Assembly (NCBI GenBank): GCA_964035545.1
Contig: OZ037773.1
Coordinates: forward strand, 9,942,251 to 10,003,250
Origin: Bugula neritina
Taxonomy: Eukaryota > Bryozoa > Gymnolaemata > Cheilostomatida > Bugulidae
DNA: 61,000 nucleotides
Direction: 5' to 3'
Shown: positions 13,606 to 25,959 of the stretch, in pieces
How positions within the stretch are numbered: the first letter of the stretch is position 1
Layout of the letters: each line of letters begins with the position of its first letter
Program-made: the position numbers and the translations under genes
The notes under the pieces: generated by a model
Told to the model about the DNA's origin: nothing
Seen by the model: the letters and a program-made list of their open reading frames with translations, nothing else
Databases searched by the model: none

Positions 13606-16600
13606 TGTATTATATAGGATGCAATACTAAAGCTACTTCTAGCTACTTTGCAGCCCAAAATACCCTATGAATAATATAGCAAACAATTATACATATTACT
13701 ATTAGTGTAATTGACATGTATATAGTATACTATAGACATTTGTTTTTAAAGAAATTAGAAAAATATTGCACTTGAAAATAATTAATATGACTATTATTCT
13801 TCTTTCATTTCTTCCACTTTTTTAAAACATGTTTTATTATTGAGCACTTCCTATTAACAACAATTGATAGTTGCATAAACCAAACATTCATGCAGTTCAT
13901 GTCATCTGTACAAACAAATCAAAAATCAAATTAATTATGAATGTAAATTAAAATTTACATAATTAAAACACACTATTTCAATAAAAAGCTTTATTAGTCT
14001 TTTAGGGTTTCTGTACTACTTTAAACAAAACACATGGAAATGGACAATTAGGGCTCATAAACCAATATAGTAAAGTTTTTAATTAAAAAAACAGGCATAT
14101 AGCAGATTACAGGTGATGAAGGATCATGGGCTTTTAATGAAATTTTTTGGTATCTTTATTCTGCTTCTACTTCCTATTCTTTTATCACTTACTTTTTAAG
14201 CTCTTCCTTTTTCTACCTGACAATTCTATGAATAAATGCTAAACTTTTTATGCATTATTATATAGTTGAGGTAAATAATAGAAAAGCCTCCGTGACCAAC
14301 ATTGAACTTTACAAAATCGGTTAGGATGATGCAAAAACTTGAGAATGTAAGAAATTGCAGAAGTATGTGTGTGAATGATTGGCATGAATCATTATGATGT
14401 CTTCCCAATTTCCTTTTCAGGTAAAAAGTAAAAAAAAGGTTTCATGGCTGTTATTTGTGTTTTATTTTGTTGAATACACTCATCATATCATTTAATACCC
14501 TGTGTATAATCTGTGGTCATTACCAATTGGTATAGGCTACATTCTGGCACCATGCTGTTAGCATTTTTTATTCTATTTTAACATTATATCAATTGACACA
14601 ACTGAAGTTATACTAACTATAATAGTGCTATAGCTGATGTAGAAACTACACTATCTAATAACTCAAACTATATCAGCTTGTAAACAATTAATTAACAATT
14701 ATAATATCAAGAAACAGCTGCAATGGTTGATAAAATTGTATATGACATGTTCGTATAAGAACAGTATTATGAATGCAACAATTTAGGCTAAACTATTTTT
14801 AATTTTGTGGTGTTGATTGCAATTTAGTAGATTATTCGAAAGTTTTATTATAAGAAAGTATAAAAACCCATCAAAACAAGACTCTTGTTCAAAATGAATG
14901 CTATACCATGACAAAAAGCTCAAACTCTCCCATGGGGGAGTTTGGTGTTAAATTTAAACACACAAAATTAAATACTATAATTTTATATGCTATATTATAT
15001 AATAATAATATATAGCTGATATTAATAATAATGTGAATTTTACTATAATATTGGTAATATTATATTATAGTACTGCACGCTATACTATAATAATTTATGC
15101 TAAATATTATAATAACTTATATTTTGAAATAATGCAAGTTGTAAAGACAGGCTGAAGACATGCATAACAACAATTATTCAATGTATAACTGGAAGCCAAG
15201 TACAAAGTGAATTGGAAAACTTCAGTGGTTAATTTCAACACTCTGAAATGCAATTGTTGAGCTAATTGTTGTCATTTATTTCAGTTTTAGGAGTTATTTT
15301 GATCAGCGACTTGCAACTGACTTGATTAATGTGAAAATATAAGAAGTAGTTGAAAATATATTTTAAAAGCACGAAGCATTAACTAAAATGTAATTGGTTC
15401 ACCTTTCCACTATTGCACAAGACCTTTTTAATTTAATCCGTTGAACTGCTATTTGACTACTCACAAAGAATCGTGTAGAAGTATAAGTCTATACGTGATA
15501 ATTAGTGGTCTACACAAAGCCATTAATTAGAGTTAGGCACAAAATAGATTGTTTCCTTCTTTAAACTGCATGGAGCTATAATAATCCTGAATGAAATGGA
15601 GGTTGCATCTGCATTATACTGTTGAAGGAAATAAGACTGCAGTTTTAATAAAGTGCTAAAGTATAGTACGATTGCAAAATTTTTACGCAATGCAGTATTT
15701 TGTGATTTTATAATTCTTATTATATACCTCCGATAATTCTTTTTCCAAGAACTTAAAAACTAAATTGTAGCTATTAGTATACAATGTAGATTACTTAAAC
15801 AGGGGGTAGATTAGTTCAACAATATGACATTTGCATTGACAGATATTTAACAGAGTCAAAAAATATAAATATTTTATTGCATAAGGAATGGGCATTATGA
15901 TTGAATTGTTAACATTTGAATAGGTTATATAATTTGAATATATGATTTTTTTTACATAAAGTGAATGTTTAAACACCATGCATAACAAATTATTAGTTAT
16001 ATAATAGCTATTTCTGCAGTAAACCGAAATTTTAACTAGTCGATTTTTTAAAAGTTTTTAATTTAATAGTATAGCTAAAATTTATCGCATGTTTTGATAC
16101 CGCAATTTGATAAAAAGCGCACTGTTGTTACAGTATTTTCTTAGAGTCAGCATGGGCAGCATGGTCAGCCTGATTTATGTATTCAACCAATAAAATTTTC
16201 TTTTAGCTAATTTCTCAATGGTGCATAAATACTGTGAAATTCGAATATGCAGCAAAACAAATGCCTAAGATTTTCAAGGAATTACCAAATGAACTGCATA
16301 TCGCAGTTCATTTTCAAAGCTGTTTTATTAAAATAAAATATTATTGGTTTAGCAGTAAAACCACACATTGGCTATTAGAATAAGTGTACATAGAATGCTT
16401 CTATATCAGCTTGAGAAGATAAGTTGTATATTTTGTACTATTTGTAAAAGATTTTTGTGTAAGAAATAGTTAGTTTTAGCAATATAACAAAAATGATTAA
16501 AAAGTTGCTGTATGTTTGTCCGACAACTGCGTGTTTTAGAAATTAAAGATAAAAATAAAGAGGCAAATATAAAGCCTTACTTTAAGATCAGAATGAGCTG

Positions 16601-16850
16601 TTAACAAAATATAAATATAGTTTCACCAAAGTGTAGGACATTTAATTGAAAGCAAGTTACCTAGCTTTATAACTTTAGAGCTAAAGCATTAATTTATAGA
16701 TTTATTTAATAAAATTGATACACAGTTTTTTATAATAAATCATGATATAATATACTGTAATTATATTCGTATATATTCATAACAGTATAATATGATACCG
16801 TGATTATGTTTGTATGAACACAAACTGACACCAAATTATCTCACCAACTA
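13606..16850. other. duplicated spacer upstream of gene A
   Basis: The stretch from about 13620 to 15680 matches 20745-22820 upstream of gene B in the same orientation, with small gaps. The part 15400-15700 also matches 12400-12690 upstream of gene C in inverted orientation. Around 15700-16450 A carries extra sequence that B and C lack at the matching place. No gene was seen. Confidence 0.65.
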
Positions 16851-17066
16851 TCAATCAAATAAATATTTCTTCCTTTTCCTCACGCGTACAGATACACAAA
16901 ATTTGTGATAAATTACAGCAGTGTTTCCTCATTTAGAAGTGAGCCGTCAAATCAAAGAATTAATGTGAAAGATTGATGACTTTTCTAGAGTATATAAGGA
17001 GAGAGTTTTACATCTCAAATCATAGTCTCAGATTCAGCTGAAATCTAAACTACCACCCAAAGCATC
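16851..17066 (+). promoter_or_regulatory. promoter block of gene A
   Basis: A TATA box (tatataagga, 16991-17000) lies 76 bp before the ATG. Upstream are cacgcgtaca (16881-16890), tgtgataaattacagcag and gagccgtcaaatcaaagaat. Between TATA and ATG are catagtctcagattcagc and taccaccc, shared with B-F. The repeated order and spacing point to common regulation. Confidence 0.7.
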
Positions 17067-19619
17067 ATGGGTAAGTTGATATAAGGTGTTTTTTTTTCTT
17101 TAATATTATATTATTTTTACTTATAAATTTATAACAACACTTAATATATTAACTTGAATTTGTGAAAAGGAACTAAAACTTGATATTCACGTATTGAGCA
17201 GTGGTAAAATCAGTTTTGTAATGATAATTTTTCACTTAAATATTTAAATAACCAATAATTTACCTAGTATTTTTTAAAATTTAAAAAAAAACAGTAAACT
17301 TAAACTAAACTTTTTACAGCAACTTTTTGAAAACATTGTGTGCAGCAATGTTATACATGCAAAAAAAACAGCAATGTTTTAGTAGACTTTCATAGCACTT
17401 CTATAATTTTTACTTGAAGTATTTTATCCCTACACAATAATTATATATAAATGAAATTTATAAAAATTTCACATATATTTTTAGTGTTTATGTTTTTGAG
17501 CCAAACTTTAATAGAGTTTTAAATGAAATCACAAAACAACATGAAGAGTGCTTAAAAGCTGCATAAAATAACAATGTTGAATTATTTTTTATTCTTAATT
17601 CAATTATTGCTTTATCATTTTACCATAATTGTTTGTATAATTTCAGACCGAAAAGTTTTGATCGTTCTCCTCCTTGCAGGCATCATTGGTGAGTTTACAG
17701 AAAATTTTTAAATCTAGTCATTATTGAAGTTAAATACGTTTTGTAAAACTGCAATAACTGTGTTTTTCCTACGCTAACTTTGGTTGATCTGATGAAATTA
17801 ATAAATTTAAATAAAATATCATTCTTAGTTCAAACTTAAAATCCTTTTGAAATAACATTTCTATGGTTTATGTTTTCAGGATGCATTGCAGCCAGCGGAT
17901 ATTACAGCCCTCATAAAGGTTCTCACGGAAAATGTAGGTATTCAAAATTTATGTGTGTAAAAATAAAGGAAATTTATTTTGGTTGCACTTCATGAGTCGT
18001 TTGAACAACTGGAATGAAGCTACAAAATTTGTATATATGTTATGCGTTCGTCATTAATTTCTTTTTATGCATTTGAGCAATAAATTTAAGACTACCAGTT
18101 TCTAAATTATCATTCTGATAGCATGTTATGCACAAATATATTTGAATTTGATTTATAAGCAATAAGTAACATAATTGATATTCCAATTTTGTTTTGCTAT
18201 AATAAGTTAGTCACTAATGCTAAATATTTTAAGATGCAGCCCCTACGGCATATATAGTCTTTGAGTTATTATTGCACATGTATTTTTTCTAACGAATAAA
18301 TTATATTTCAGCATACCGATACTGGGGAAGCTGGAGCAGCTGGTCCAGATGCTCTAAGACCTGTGGTACTGGAACTCAAAGCCGATCAAGAAGATGCCTG
18401 ACTAGATATGGATACCACCATGGCAGCAGCAGCAGAGGATGTTACGGCAAATCATACGAGACTAGATACTGCAACTACGGATGCTGCCCAGGTTAGTGGA
18501 TAACTCTTATAAATACGTAATGGATTTTTGTTGCTATGCTATTGTCAAGGCAACTATAGATAGCAAGCGATAAATATATTTAGAAGAGCTATATGTAATC
18601 AAGTCACTGAATGTGCAAACTAAAAGCACATTTCGGTAAAAGGGACTTAAAGTATGCAATATTTTCCACTATTATTTGCTATATTATAGTTATTGTCTCA
18701 CCACAATAAAAAACTCACGCAAGTTTAGAGTCACTATCCCTGTGAGAAACCCCTGATGGAAAGGGTTTTTGTTAGAACGGGCTAAGGACTTATTTAAATG
18801 AGGCACAGGAGCAATTATGACTGGATGCTCTTCCTAACATTACCAATGGCCTTTGTCAGGGCTCGAACCCATGACCTTCGTGTTTACTAGGCAAACGCTC
18901 TAACCCCTAGACCACGGCTGCTCCCTCACCACAATGGTATTGAGTATATAACTTATATGATAGGTGGTTTACAGATAATAATGTAACTTCACACATGCTA
19001 AAGAAACTTATTGATTGATTACAGTTAATGGAGGCTGGTCCTACTGGTCCAACTGGTCCAGAAGTCACCACAGCAAGGTCCAGACCAGAACCAGAACCTG
19101 TAGCAGACCTTACCCAAGATGTGGAGGAAAATACTGCAGAGGACCCAAGAGCCAAACCAGATGTGAGTCAAACGTATTTATAGACATCATATGTCAGTTT
19201 TTCAACTCATTAGCATAATTTTTTTCGCCAATCAATAAGTGACGGGGACTAAAGCATGCTGAAATGTGCTACTTATGAATTAAATATACAAGCAGAGCAA
19301 TATAGGGAACCTAACGTACTCTGTTGTTTTGGTTGAAACTTCACTGCTAAGCAAAGTTTCATTTAGAAATAAGCAATTAAATATTGTTTGGTAATTTTAT
19401 TAAAAAAATTCTATTTTGTAAAATGGTTAATGTTTTAAACAAAGTGTATAATAACTGGGTTAGTAAATCTAGACTGGCTAAATGTTGGACATGCAGAGTT
19501 GTATAATATTTTAATCACGATACAGATAATTGCTTGAAAATAATAAACACAATAAGGTAATACATTGTATGAAGACAAATCAAATGTATTCAATTCTTGC
19601 AGACTCTGGATACTACTAA
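17067..19619 (+). CDS. gene A: secreted two-TSP1 protein, 144 aa
   Basis: Coding exons: 17067-17070 (ATGG), 17647-17688, 17880-17933, 18312-18491, 19025-19162, 19603-19619 (TAA), all phase 1 with GT-AG borders. The product has a signal peptide (MDRKVLIVLLLAGIIG), a Gly/His/Tyr linker (YYSPHKGSHGK), a first TSP1 with 7 Cys (CSKTC, RRC, GC, YC, GCC), and a second TSP1-like module (VNGGWSYWSNWSRS) that keeps the Trp ladder and the TRTRTC strand but only 3 Cys. The protein ends RYSGYY. It differs from B and C by few residues. Intron 4 carries a SINE that B and C lack. A poly(A) signal AATAAA is at 19784-19789. The start follows from the only ATG next to a donor site, conserved in all copies. Confidence 0.87.
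18708..18924 (-). mobile_element. tRNA-derived SINE in intron 4 of gene A
   Basis: It is flanked by an 11-bp target-site duplication, ctcaccacaat (18697-18707 and 18925-18935). On the minus strand it begins with a tRNA-like head (gtggtctaggggttagagcg, A box) and a B box ggttcgagccc (18870-18860), followed by a non-tRNA body. The matching places in gene B (about 25027) and gene C (about 10150) show a single ctcaccacaat, that is, an empty site. Confidence 0.9.
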
Positions 19620-20577
19620 ACACCCTCCAAACCCGACCCGTGAATGTCATTTCACATGAAAAAACCAGGACTAGATATTCACAATAACTTCAAGACCGTT
19701 TGTTCAATTGATTTATTGAATGTTGTTTATTGTTAATGAACTTTTATTGAAATTTGTTATTCAGCTTTGTTATGTTGAAACTAAATAAACAGTTTGGCAT
19801 TTAAATATATTTTGTTGTTTCTTTTATCAGCAAAGTTCTTGAAAATCAATGCAGGGTACAAACTAGAACATGGAATACCTGCTTTCATATTGCAAAATAT
19901 CTGCTGCAAATTACTTCATAAAAAACACTCAGTTAGCGTTTTATGCTGACAAAAATAAGCGGAATGATAATAATAGATATTTTTACAAATGCAAAGTTGT
20001 AATCATGGAGAATAACTTTCACTAGTTAAAATAATACTCATAAAAGTGAATTTACCAATAAGAAAGTCTGTAAGTTCTTGTCTGCTGCATGTTTGCCAAG
20101 ACACTCCTATATATTCACTACATCTCTCAGCTTCTTCACAACTTATTCACTTCTTGCTACATCTTTAGGTTTGAGTATATAACTTAGTCCTGTTTCCTTT
20201 GAGTGTTCTTTTCCAAAAATTGTAATTTGAGAATTTTTTGAGGAGACAATTTCTCTTTATATCCTATACACACAAGAAATATACATGTAATATTTTCCTG
20301 GTCGGGAATAAGTTATTAAGTCACATGACTTGCTGTTTGACTTTAATGAATCAAACCAGGCAATTGTTATATCTAATGGTATTACATTGGATAATGTGAT
20401 ACCATTCGAGTTAGTGTTAGTATCCGTATTCGTGTACATTTATTCACATTATTATATCCTTCATGTCACATATTCATGTAGGTTTCATGCATCAAAAATT
20501 ATTACAAAATAATATGATGTTAGATAAAGCTATTTTATATTTGTGCTTTAAATACAATAGGTTAAAGATAAAAACAC

Positions 20578-20725
20578 CACTGTGACATATGTTATACATT
20601 ACTGTGACAATGTTATATAAACACCACTGTGACATACGTTATTATATACACCGCTGTGACAATGTTATAGTTATACACCGCTGTGACAATGTTATACATG
20701 CACTGCTGTGACAATGTTATACACT
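20578..20725. repeat. degenerate 21-bp satellite copies
   Basis: Broken copies of the tgtgacaatgttatac unit of 13090-13605, lying downstream of A at the matching position of the A/B tandem duplication. The array has contracted or never expanded here. Confidence 0.75.
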
Positions 20726-20744
20726 GCTGTGTTATAGATTCAAT

Positions 20745-23261
20745 ACTTAAGCTACTTCTAGCTTTGTAGCCTTTAACATATCCTGCGTATGAATAATAAT
20801 ACTGTATATAAGCAAGCATTTCTATTAGTGTAATTGACATGTAATAGATGAATTTGTTTTTAAAGAAATTAGCAAAAGATTGCACTTGAAAATAATTAAT
20901 ATTACTATTATTATTTTTTTATTTCTTCCACCTTCTTAAAACACTTTTTATTGTTGAGCACTTCCTATTAACGATAACTGATAGTTGCATAAACCAAACA
21001 TTCATTTGTACAAACAAATCTAAAAATCAAATTAAATATGAATGTAAATTAAAATTTACATAATTAAAACACACTAATAAAAAGCTTTATTAGTCTTTTA
21101 GGGTTTCTGTACTACTTTAAACAAAACACATGAAAATGGACAATTAGGGCTTATAAACCAACATAGTAGAATTTTTAATTGAAAAAACAGGCATAGCAGA
21201 AGACAGGTGATAAAGGATCATGGGCTTTTAATGAACATTTTTGGTATCTTTATTCTGCTCTCACTTCCCATTCTCTTATCACTTACTTTTTAAGCTCTTC
21301 CTTTTTCTACCTGACAGTTCTATGAATAAATGCTAAACTTTTTATGCATTATTATATAGTTGAAATTAATTAATAGAAAAGCCTTTGTGACCAACATTGA
21401 ACTTTACAAAATCGGTTAGGATGATGCAAAAACTTGATAATATAAGAAATTGCAGAAGTATGTGTTTGAGTGATTGGCATGAATCATTATGGTGTCTTCC
21501 TAATTTCCTTTTCAGGTAAAAAGTAAAGAAATGTTTCATGCTGATATTTGTTTTCTATTTTGTTGAACACACGCATCGTGTCATTTTATATCCTAGCTGT
21601 GTATAATCTGTGGTCATTACCAATTTGTACGCTACATTCCGCGGCACAATGTCGTTAACATTTTTTATTCTATTTTAACATTATATCAATTGACACAACT
21701 GAAGTTATACTAACTATAATAGTGCTATAGTTGATGTAGACACTACAATATATATCATAACTCAAACTATATCTGCTTGTAAACAATTAATTCAAAAGTA
21801 TAATTATATCAAGGAACAGCTGCAATGGTTGATAAAAGTTTCATATAAGAACAGTATTATGAATGCAACAATTTAAGCTAAACTATTTTCAATTTTGTGG
21901 TGTTGAATGCAATATAGTAGATTATTTGAAAGTTTTATCATAAGAAAGTATAAAAACCCATCAAAACAAGACTCTTGTTCAAATTGTATTATGACAGAAA
22001 GCTCAAAGTCTTCCAATAGATGTAAACAAACAAAATTGAAGCATGTAGTTATTAAATAGAAAGCAGAATAAAATATAATACATTTTAATTTAATAATGTG
22101 AATTTCATTCTTAAAATTTAACATGTTATTATACTGTTATTTTATATGCTAATATATTATATAATAATAATATATAGCTATTATTAATAATATAGTGTGA
22201 ATTTTAATATAATAATTATTGTATATATTATGTTTTAGCACGGCACGCTCTACTATAATAATTTATGTTAAATATTATAATAATTTATATTTTGAAATAA
22301 TGCAAGCTGTAAAGAAAGGCAAAAGAACTGTATTATCATTTTTGTTGTAGACAACAAAAATGATTCAATTGTTTAAATGGAAGCCAAGTATACAAAGTGT
22401 TGGTTAATCTTATAATAACACTCTTACATGAAATTGTTATGCTATTTGTTGCAAATTATTTCAGCTTTTACGAGTTATTTTGAGTTAATTAGGTGAAAAT
22501 ATAAGTAGAAGAAACAATATTTTACAAGCATGTAAAGCACTATGACTAAAATGTGATCAGTTTATTCTTCAGTTATTACACAAGACCTTTTCACTAACCT
22601 GATAGACTGCTAATTGACTACCTACAAAGAGTAGGAGTATAAGTCTACGTGATAATTATAAGTGATATATTAATTAGAGTTAGGCACAAGAGAGATTGGT
22701 TCCTTCCTTAAAATGCATGGCTACAGATCCTGGATGAAATGGAGGATGTATCTGTCTTATACTGTCAAAGGAAGTATAACTGCAGTCCTAATAAAGTGCT
22801 CAAGTATTATGATTGCAAAATTTTTGCGAAATCGCACTGTTCTGTCTAATTAGGCTAAAAGTTCTAATTGCACTATTCTCAAACTGGTATGTCAATTTTT
22901 GTGTAAAGAATTACTTCGGCAGCAATTGAAAAGGTTAATTAAAAAGTTGCCATTTATCTAACATGAACTGCATGTTTTACAAAATTGAAGTTAAAAATAA
23001 TATAATTAGGCATGTAAACCTAACTTCAATGTCAAAATGAAATGTTAGCAAACTCTAAATATTTTTACCAAAATGTGTGATAGCCAATTACACTCAAGTG
23101 GTGTCATGACTTAGAACTATATAGGACCTTATTTTCTGGATTTAATTCTATATAACATAATTATTTATTAAAATAATTGAATCATATAGTATTATTGTTT
23201 GTAGAGATATTGTAATTATACCCAATGGACAGAAGCTGACACTGAATTATCCCACCAACTA
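20745..23261. other. duplicated spacer upstream of gene B
   Basis: Direct duplicate of the region upstream of gene A (from 13620). It shows many small indels and no gene. It contains the palindrome at 22335-22364. Confidence 0.65.
22335..22364. repeat. near-perfect palindrome, 14-bp arms
   Basis: atcatttttgttgt, a 2-nt spacer (ag), then acaacaaaaatgat. The matching place upstream of gene A (about 15160) lacks the second arm, so the palindrome arose after the duplication or was lost there. Confidence 0.85.
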
Positions 23262-23477
23262 TCAATCAAAGACTTATTGCTTCCTTTTCCTCACGCGTAC
23301 AGATGCACATTATTTGTGATAAATTACAGCAGTATTTCCTTATTTAGAAGTGAACCGTCAAATCAAAGAATTAAGGTGATAGATTGATATCTTTTCTAGA
23401 GTATATAAGGAGAGAGTTTTACATCTCGAATCATAGTCTCAGATTCAGCTGAAATCTAAACTACCACTCAAAGCATC
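23262..23477 (+). promoter_or_regulatory. promoter block of gene B
   Basis: A TATA box (gtatataagg, 23401-23410) lies about 76 bp before the ATG, with cacgcgtacag, tgtgataaattacagcag and catagtctcagattcagc as in gene A. Confidence 0.7.
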
Positions 23478-25755
23478 ATGGGTAAGTTGATATGGTGTTG
23501 TTGAAATTTTTTGTAATATTATATTATTTTTACTTTCAAATTTGTAGCGACATCAAAATTGCAAACCTGCACTTAGCAAAAAAGCTAAAGCTTTATTTGA
23601 GAAGTATAAAAACAGTTTCAATAAGTAATAACTTCAATTAAAATTAATATTTTTAGAATGATCTTTTAATTATCATTTTAAAAACCTTTTAAAACTGAAA
23701 CTAGATAAGACTGAATTTAAAATTCTATTTATGATTTTTAGAAACAAAAAACTAAATTGTCTCTACATGAAAAAATGCAATCTACTAAATATAAAAAGAC
23801 AAATGTTGAATATTTATATTTTTTAAGCGATTTGAAATTGCTTGTTTTTATGAAGTATAATAAATTAAAATTACAAAAGAACATATAATGACTGCTTTAA
23901 AGCTGCAAAAAATAGCTTATTATTATAGATTATATGTTTAGTTGTTATATTAGTATTGTATTTTACCGCCATTTTTTGTATGTTTTTAGACCGAAAAGTT
24001 TTGATTGTTCTCCTTCTTGCAGGCATCATTGGTGAGTTTATCAGACTATTAGATGAATTTATATGTGTCTTGTTTGTTATTAGGTTGAAATTACTTTGAT
24101 TGAACTGCATTCCTTGTGTTTTTACTAAATCATCTTTAGTAACATATTATATACCTGCACTACTTTTTGAATAACACTTTCTGGTTTATGTTTTTAGGAT
24201 GCATTGCAGCCCGGGGATATTACAGCCATTATAAAGGTTCCCACGGAAAATGTAGGTATTCAAAATTCATGTGTGTAAAAATAAAAGAAATTTATTTTTG
24301 TTGCACTTCATGCGTCATTTGAGCGACTTGAATGTAGCTACAAAATTTGTATATATGTTATGCGTTCATCATAATTGTCTCCCTGTCAAGCATTTGAGCA
24401 ACAAATTTAAGACTGCCACTTTTTAAGTTATCATTCTGATAGCATTTGATAAATACTTGAATTTGATTTATAAGCAATAAGTAACATAATTGTTATTCTA
24501 ATTTTGTTTTTCTATAATAATTTTAAGTTAGTCACTAATGCTAAATATTTTAAGATGCAGCCTCTACGGCATATATAGTCTTTGAGTTATTATTGCACAT
24601 GCATCTTTTCTAACGAATAAATTATATTTCAGCATACCGATACTGGGGAAGCTGGAGCAGCTGGTCCAGATGCTCTAAGACCTGTGGTACTGGAACTCAA
24701 AGCCGATCAAGAAGATGCCTGACTAGATATGGATACCACCACGGCAGCAGCAGCAGAGGATGCTATGGCAAATCATACGAGACTAGATACTGCAACTACG
24801 GATGCTGCCCAGGTTAGTGGATGACTCTTAGAATACGTAATTATAGATCTTTGATGCTATATGCTGTCGTCAGGGCAACTATAGATAGCAAGTGATAAAT
24901 ATATTTAGAAGAGCTACATTATATGTAATTCAGTCATTGAATGTGCAAACTAAAAGCACATTCCGGTAAAAAGGATTTATAGCATGCAATATTTTCCACT
25001 ATTATTTGCTATATTATAATTATTGTCTCACCACAATGGTATTGAGTATATAACTTATATGATAGGTGGTTTACAGATAATGTAACTTTACACACGCTAA
25101 AGAAACTTATTGATTGATTACAGTTGATGGAGGTTGGTCATACTGGTCCAACTGGTCCAGAAGTCACCACAGCAAGGTCCAGACCAGAACCAGAACCTGT
25201 AGCAGACCTCACCCAAGATGTGGAGGAAGATACTGCAGAGGACCCAAGAGCCAAACCAGATGTGAGTCAAATGTATTCATAGACATCATAAGTCAGTTTA
25301 AACTCGTTAGCATAGTTTTGTTCACCAATCAATAACTGATGCATGGAGACAAAAGAATGTTGAAATGCGCCACCAATGAAATAAATATGAAAAAGCAATA
25401 TAAGAGACTTAATGTACTTTGTTGTTTTGATTGAAACTTAACTGCTAAGCAAAGTTTCATCTAGAAATGATAAATTAAATATTTTTGTTTTGGATACATT
25501 CATTCAAACAAAATCAATTTTGTAAAATGGTTAAAATTTTAAATAAAGTGCATAATAACTAAGTTAGCAAATCTAGACAGGCTAAATATGTTACAGACAT
25601 GCAGAGTTGTATAATATTTAATCACAATATAGATAATTGATTGAAAATAAGTACATATTATATTTTTATGACATCTAATAAACACAATAAGCTAATAGAT
25701 TAAGTGTGAAGAAAAGTCAGATGTATTTAATTTTGCAGACTCCGGATATTACTAA
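23478..25755 (+). CDS. gene B: secreted two-TSP1 protein, 144 aa
   Basis: Coding exons: 23478-23481 (ATGG), 23990-24031, 24198-24251, 24633-24812, 25124-25261, 25739-25755 (TAA). Exon lengths are the same as in A and C, and all introns are phase 1. The product has a signal peptide identical in type to A, then the linker RGYYSHYKGSHGK, a first TSP1 with 7 Cys, a second TSP1-like module (VDGGWSYWSNWSRS) with 3 Cys, and the end RYSGYY. A poly(A) signal is at 25920-25925. It is the tandem duplicate of A (offset about 6.4 kb) and has no SINE in intron 4. It faces gene D tail to tail. Confidence 0.87.
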
Positions 25756-25959
25756 ACATCTCCCAAACCCAACCCGTGAAAGTCATTTCACATGAAGAAA
25801 CCAGGACTAGATATTCACATTGACTTCAAGACCATTTGTTTCATTGATTTGTTGAATGTTGTTTATTGTTAATGAACTTTTAATGAAATTTGTTATCCAA
25901 CTTTGTTATGTTGAATCTAAATAAACAGTTTAGCATGTAAGAATATTATTTTGTTTCTT

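Noticed and set aside
13031-13658. Open frames on both strands in the 21-bp satellite
   Set aside because: Present on both strands and in several frames with only repeat content; no start or splice signals.
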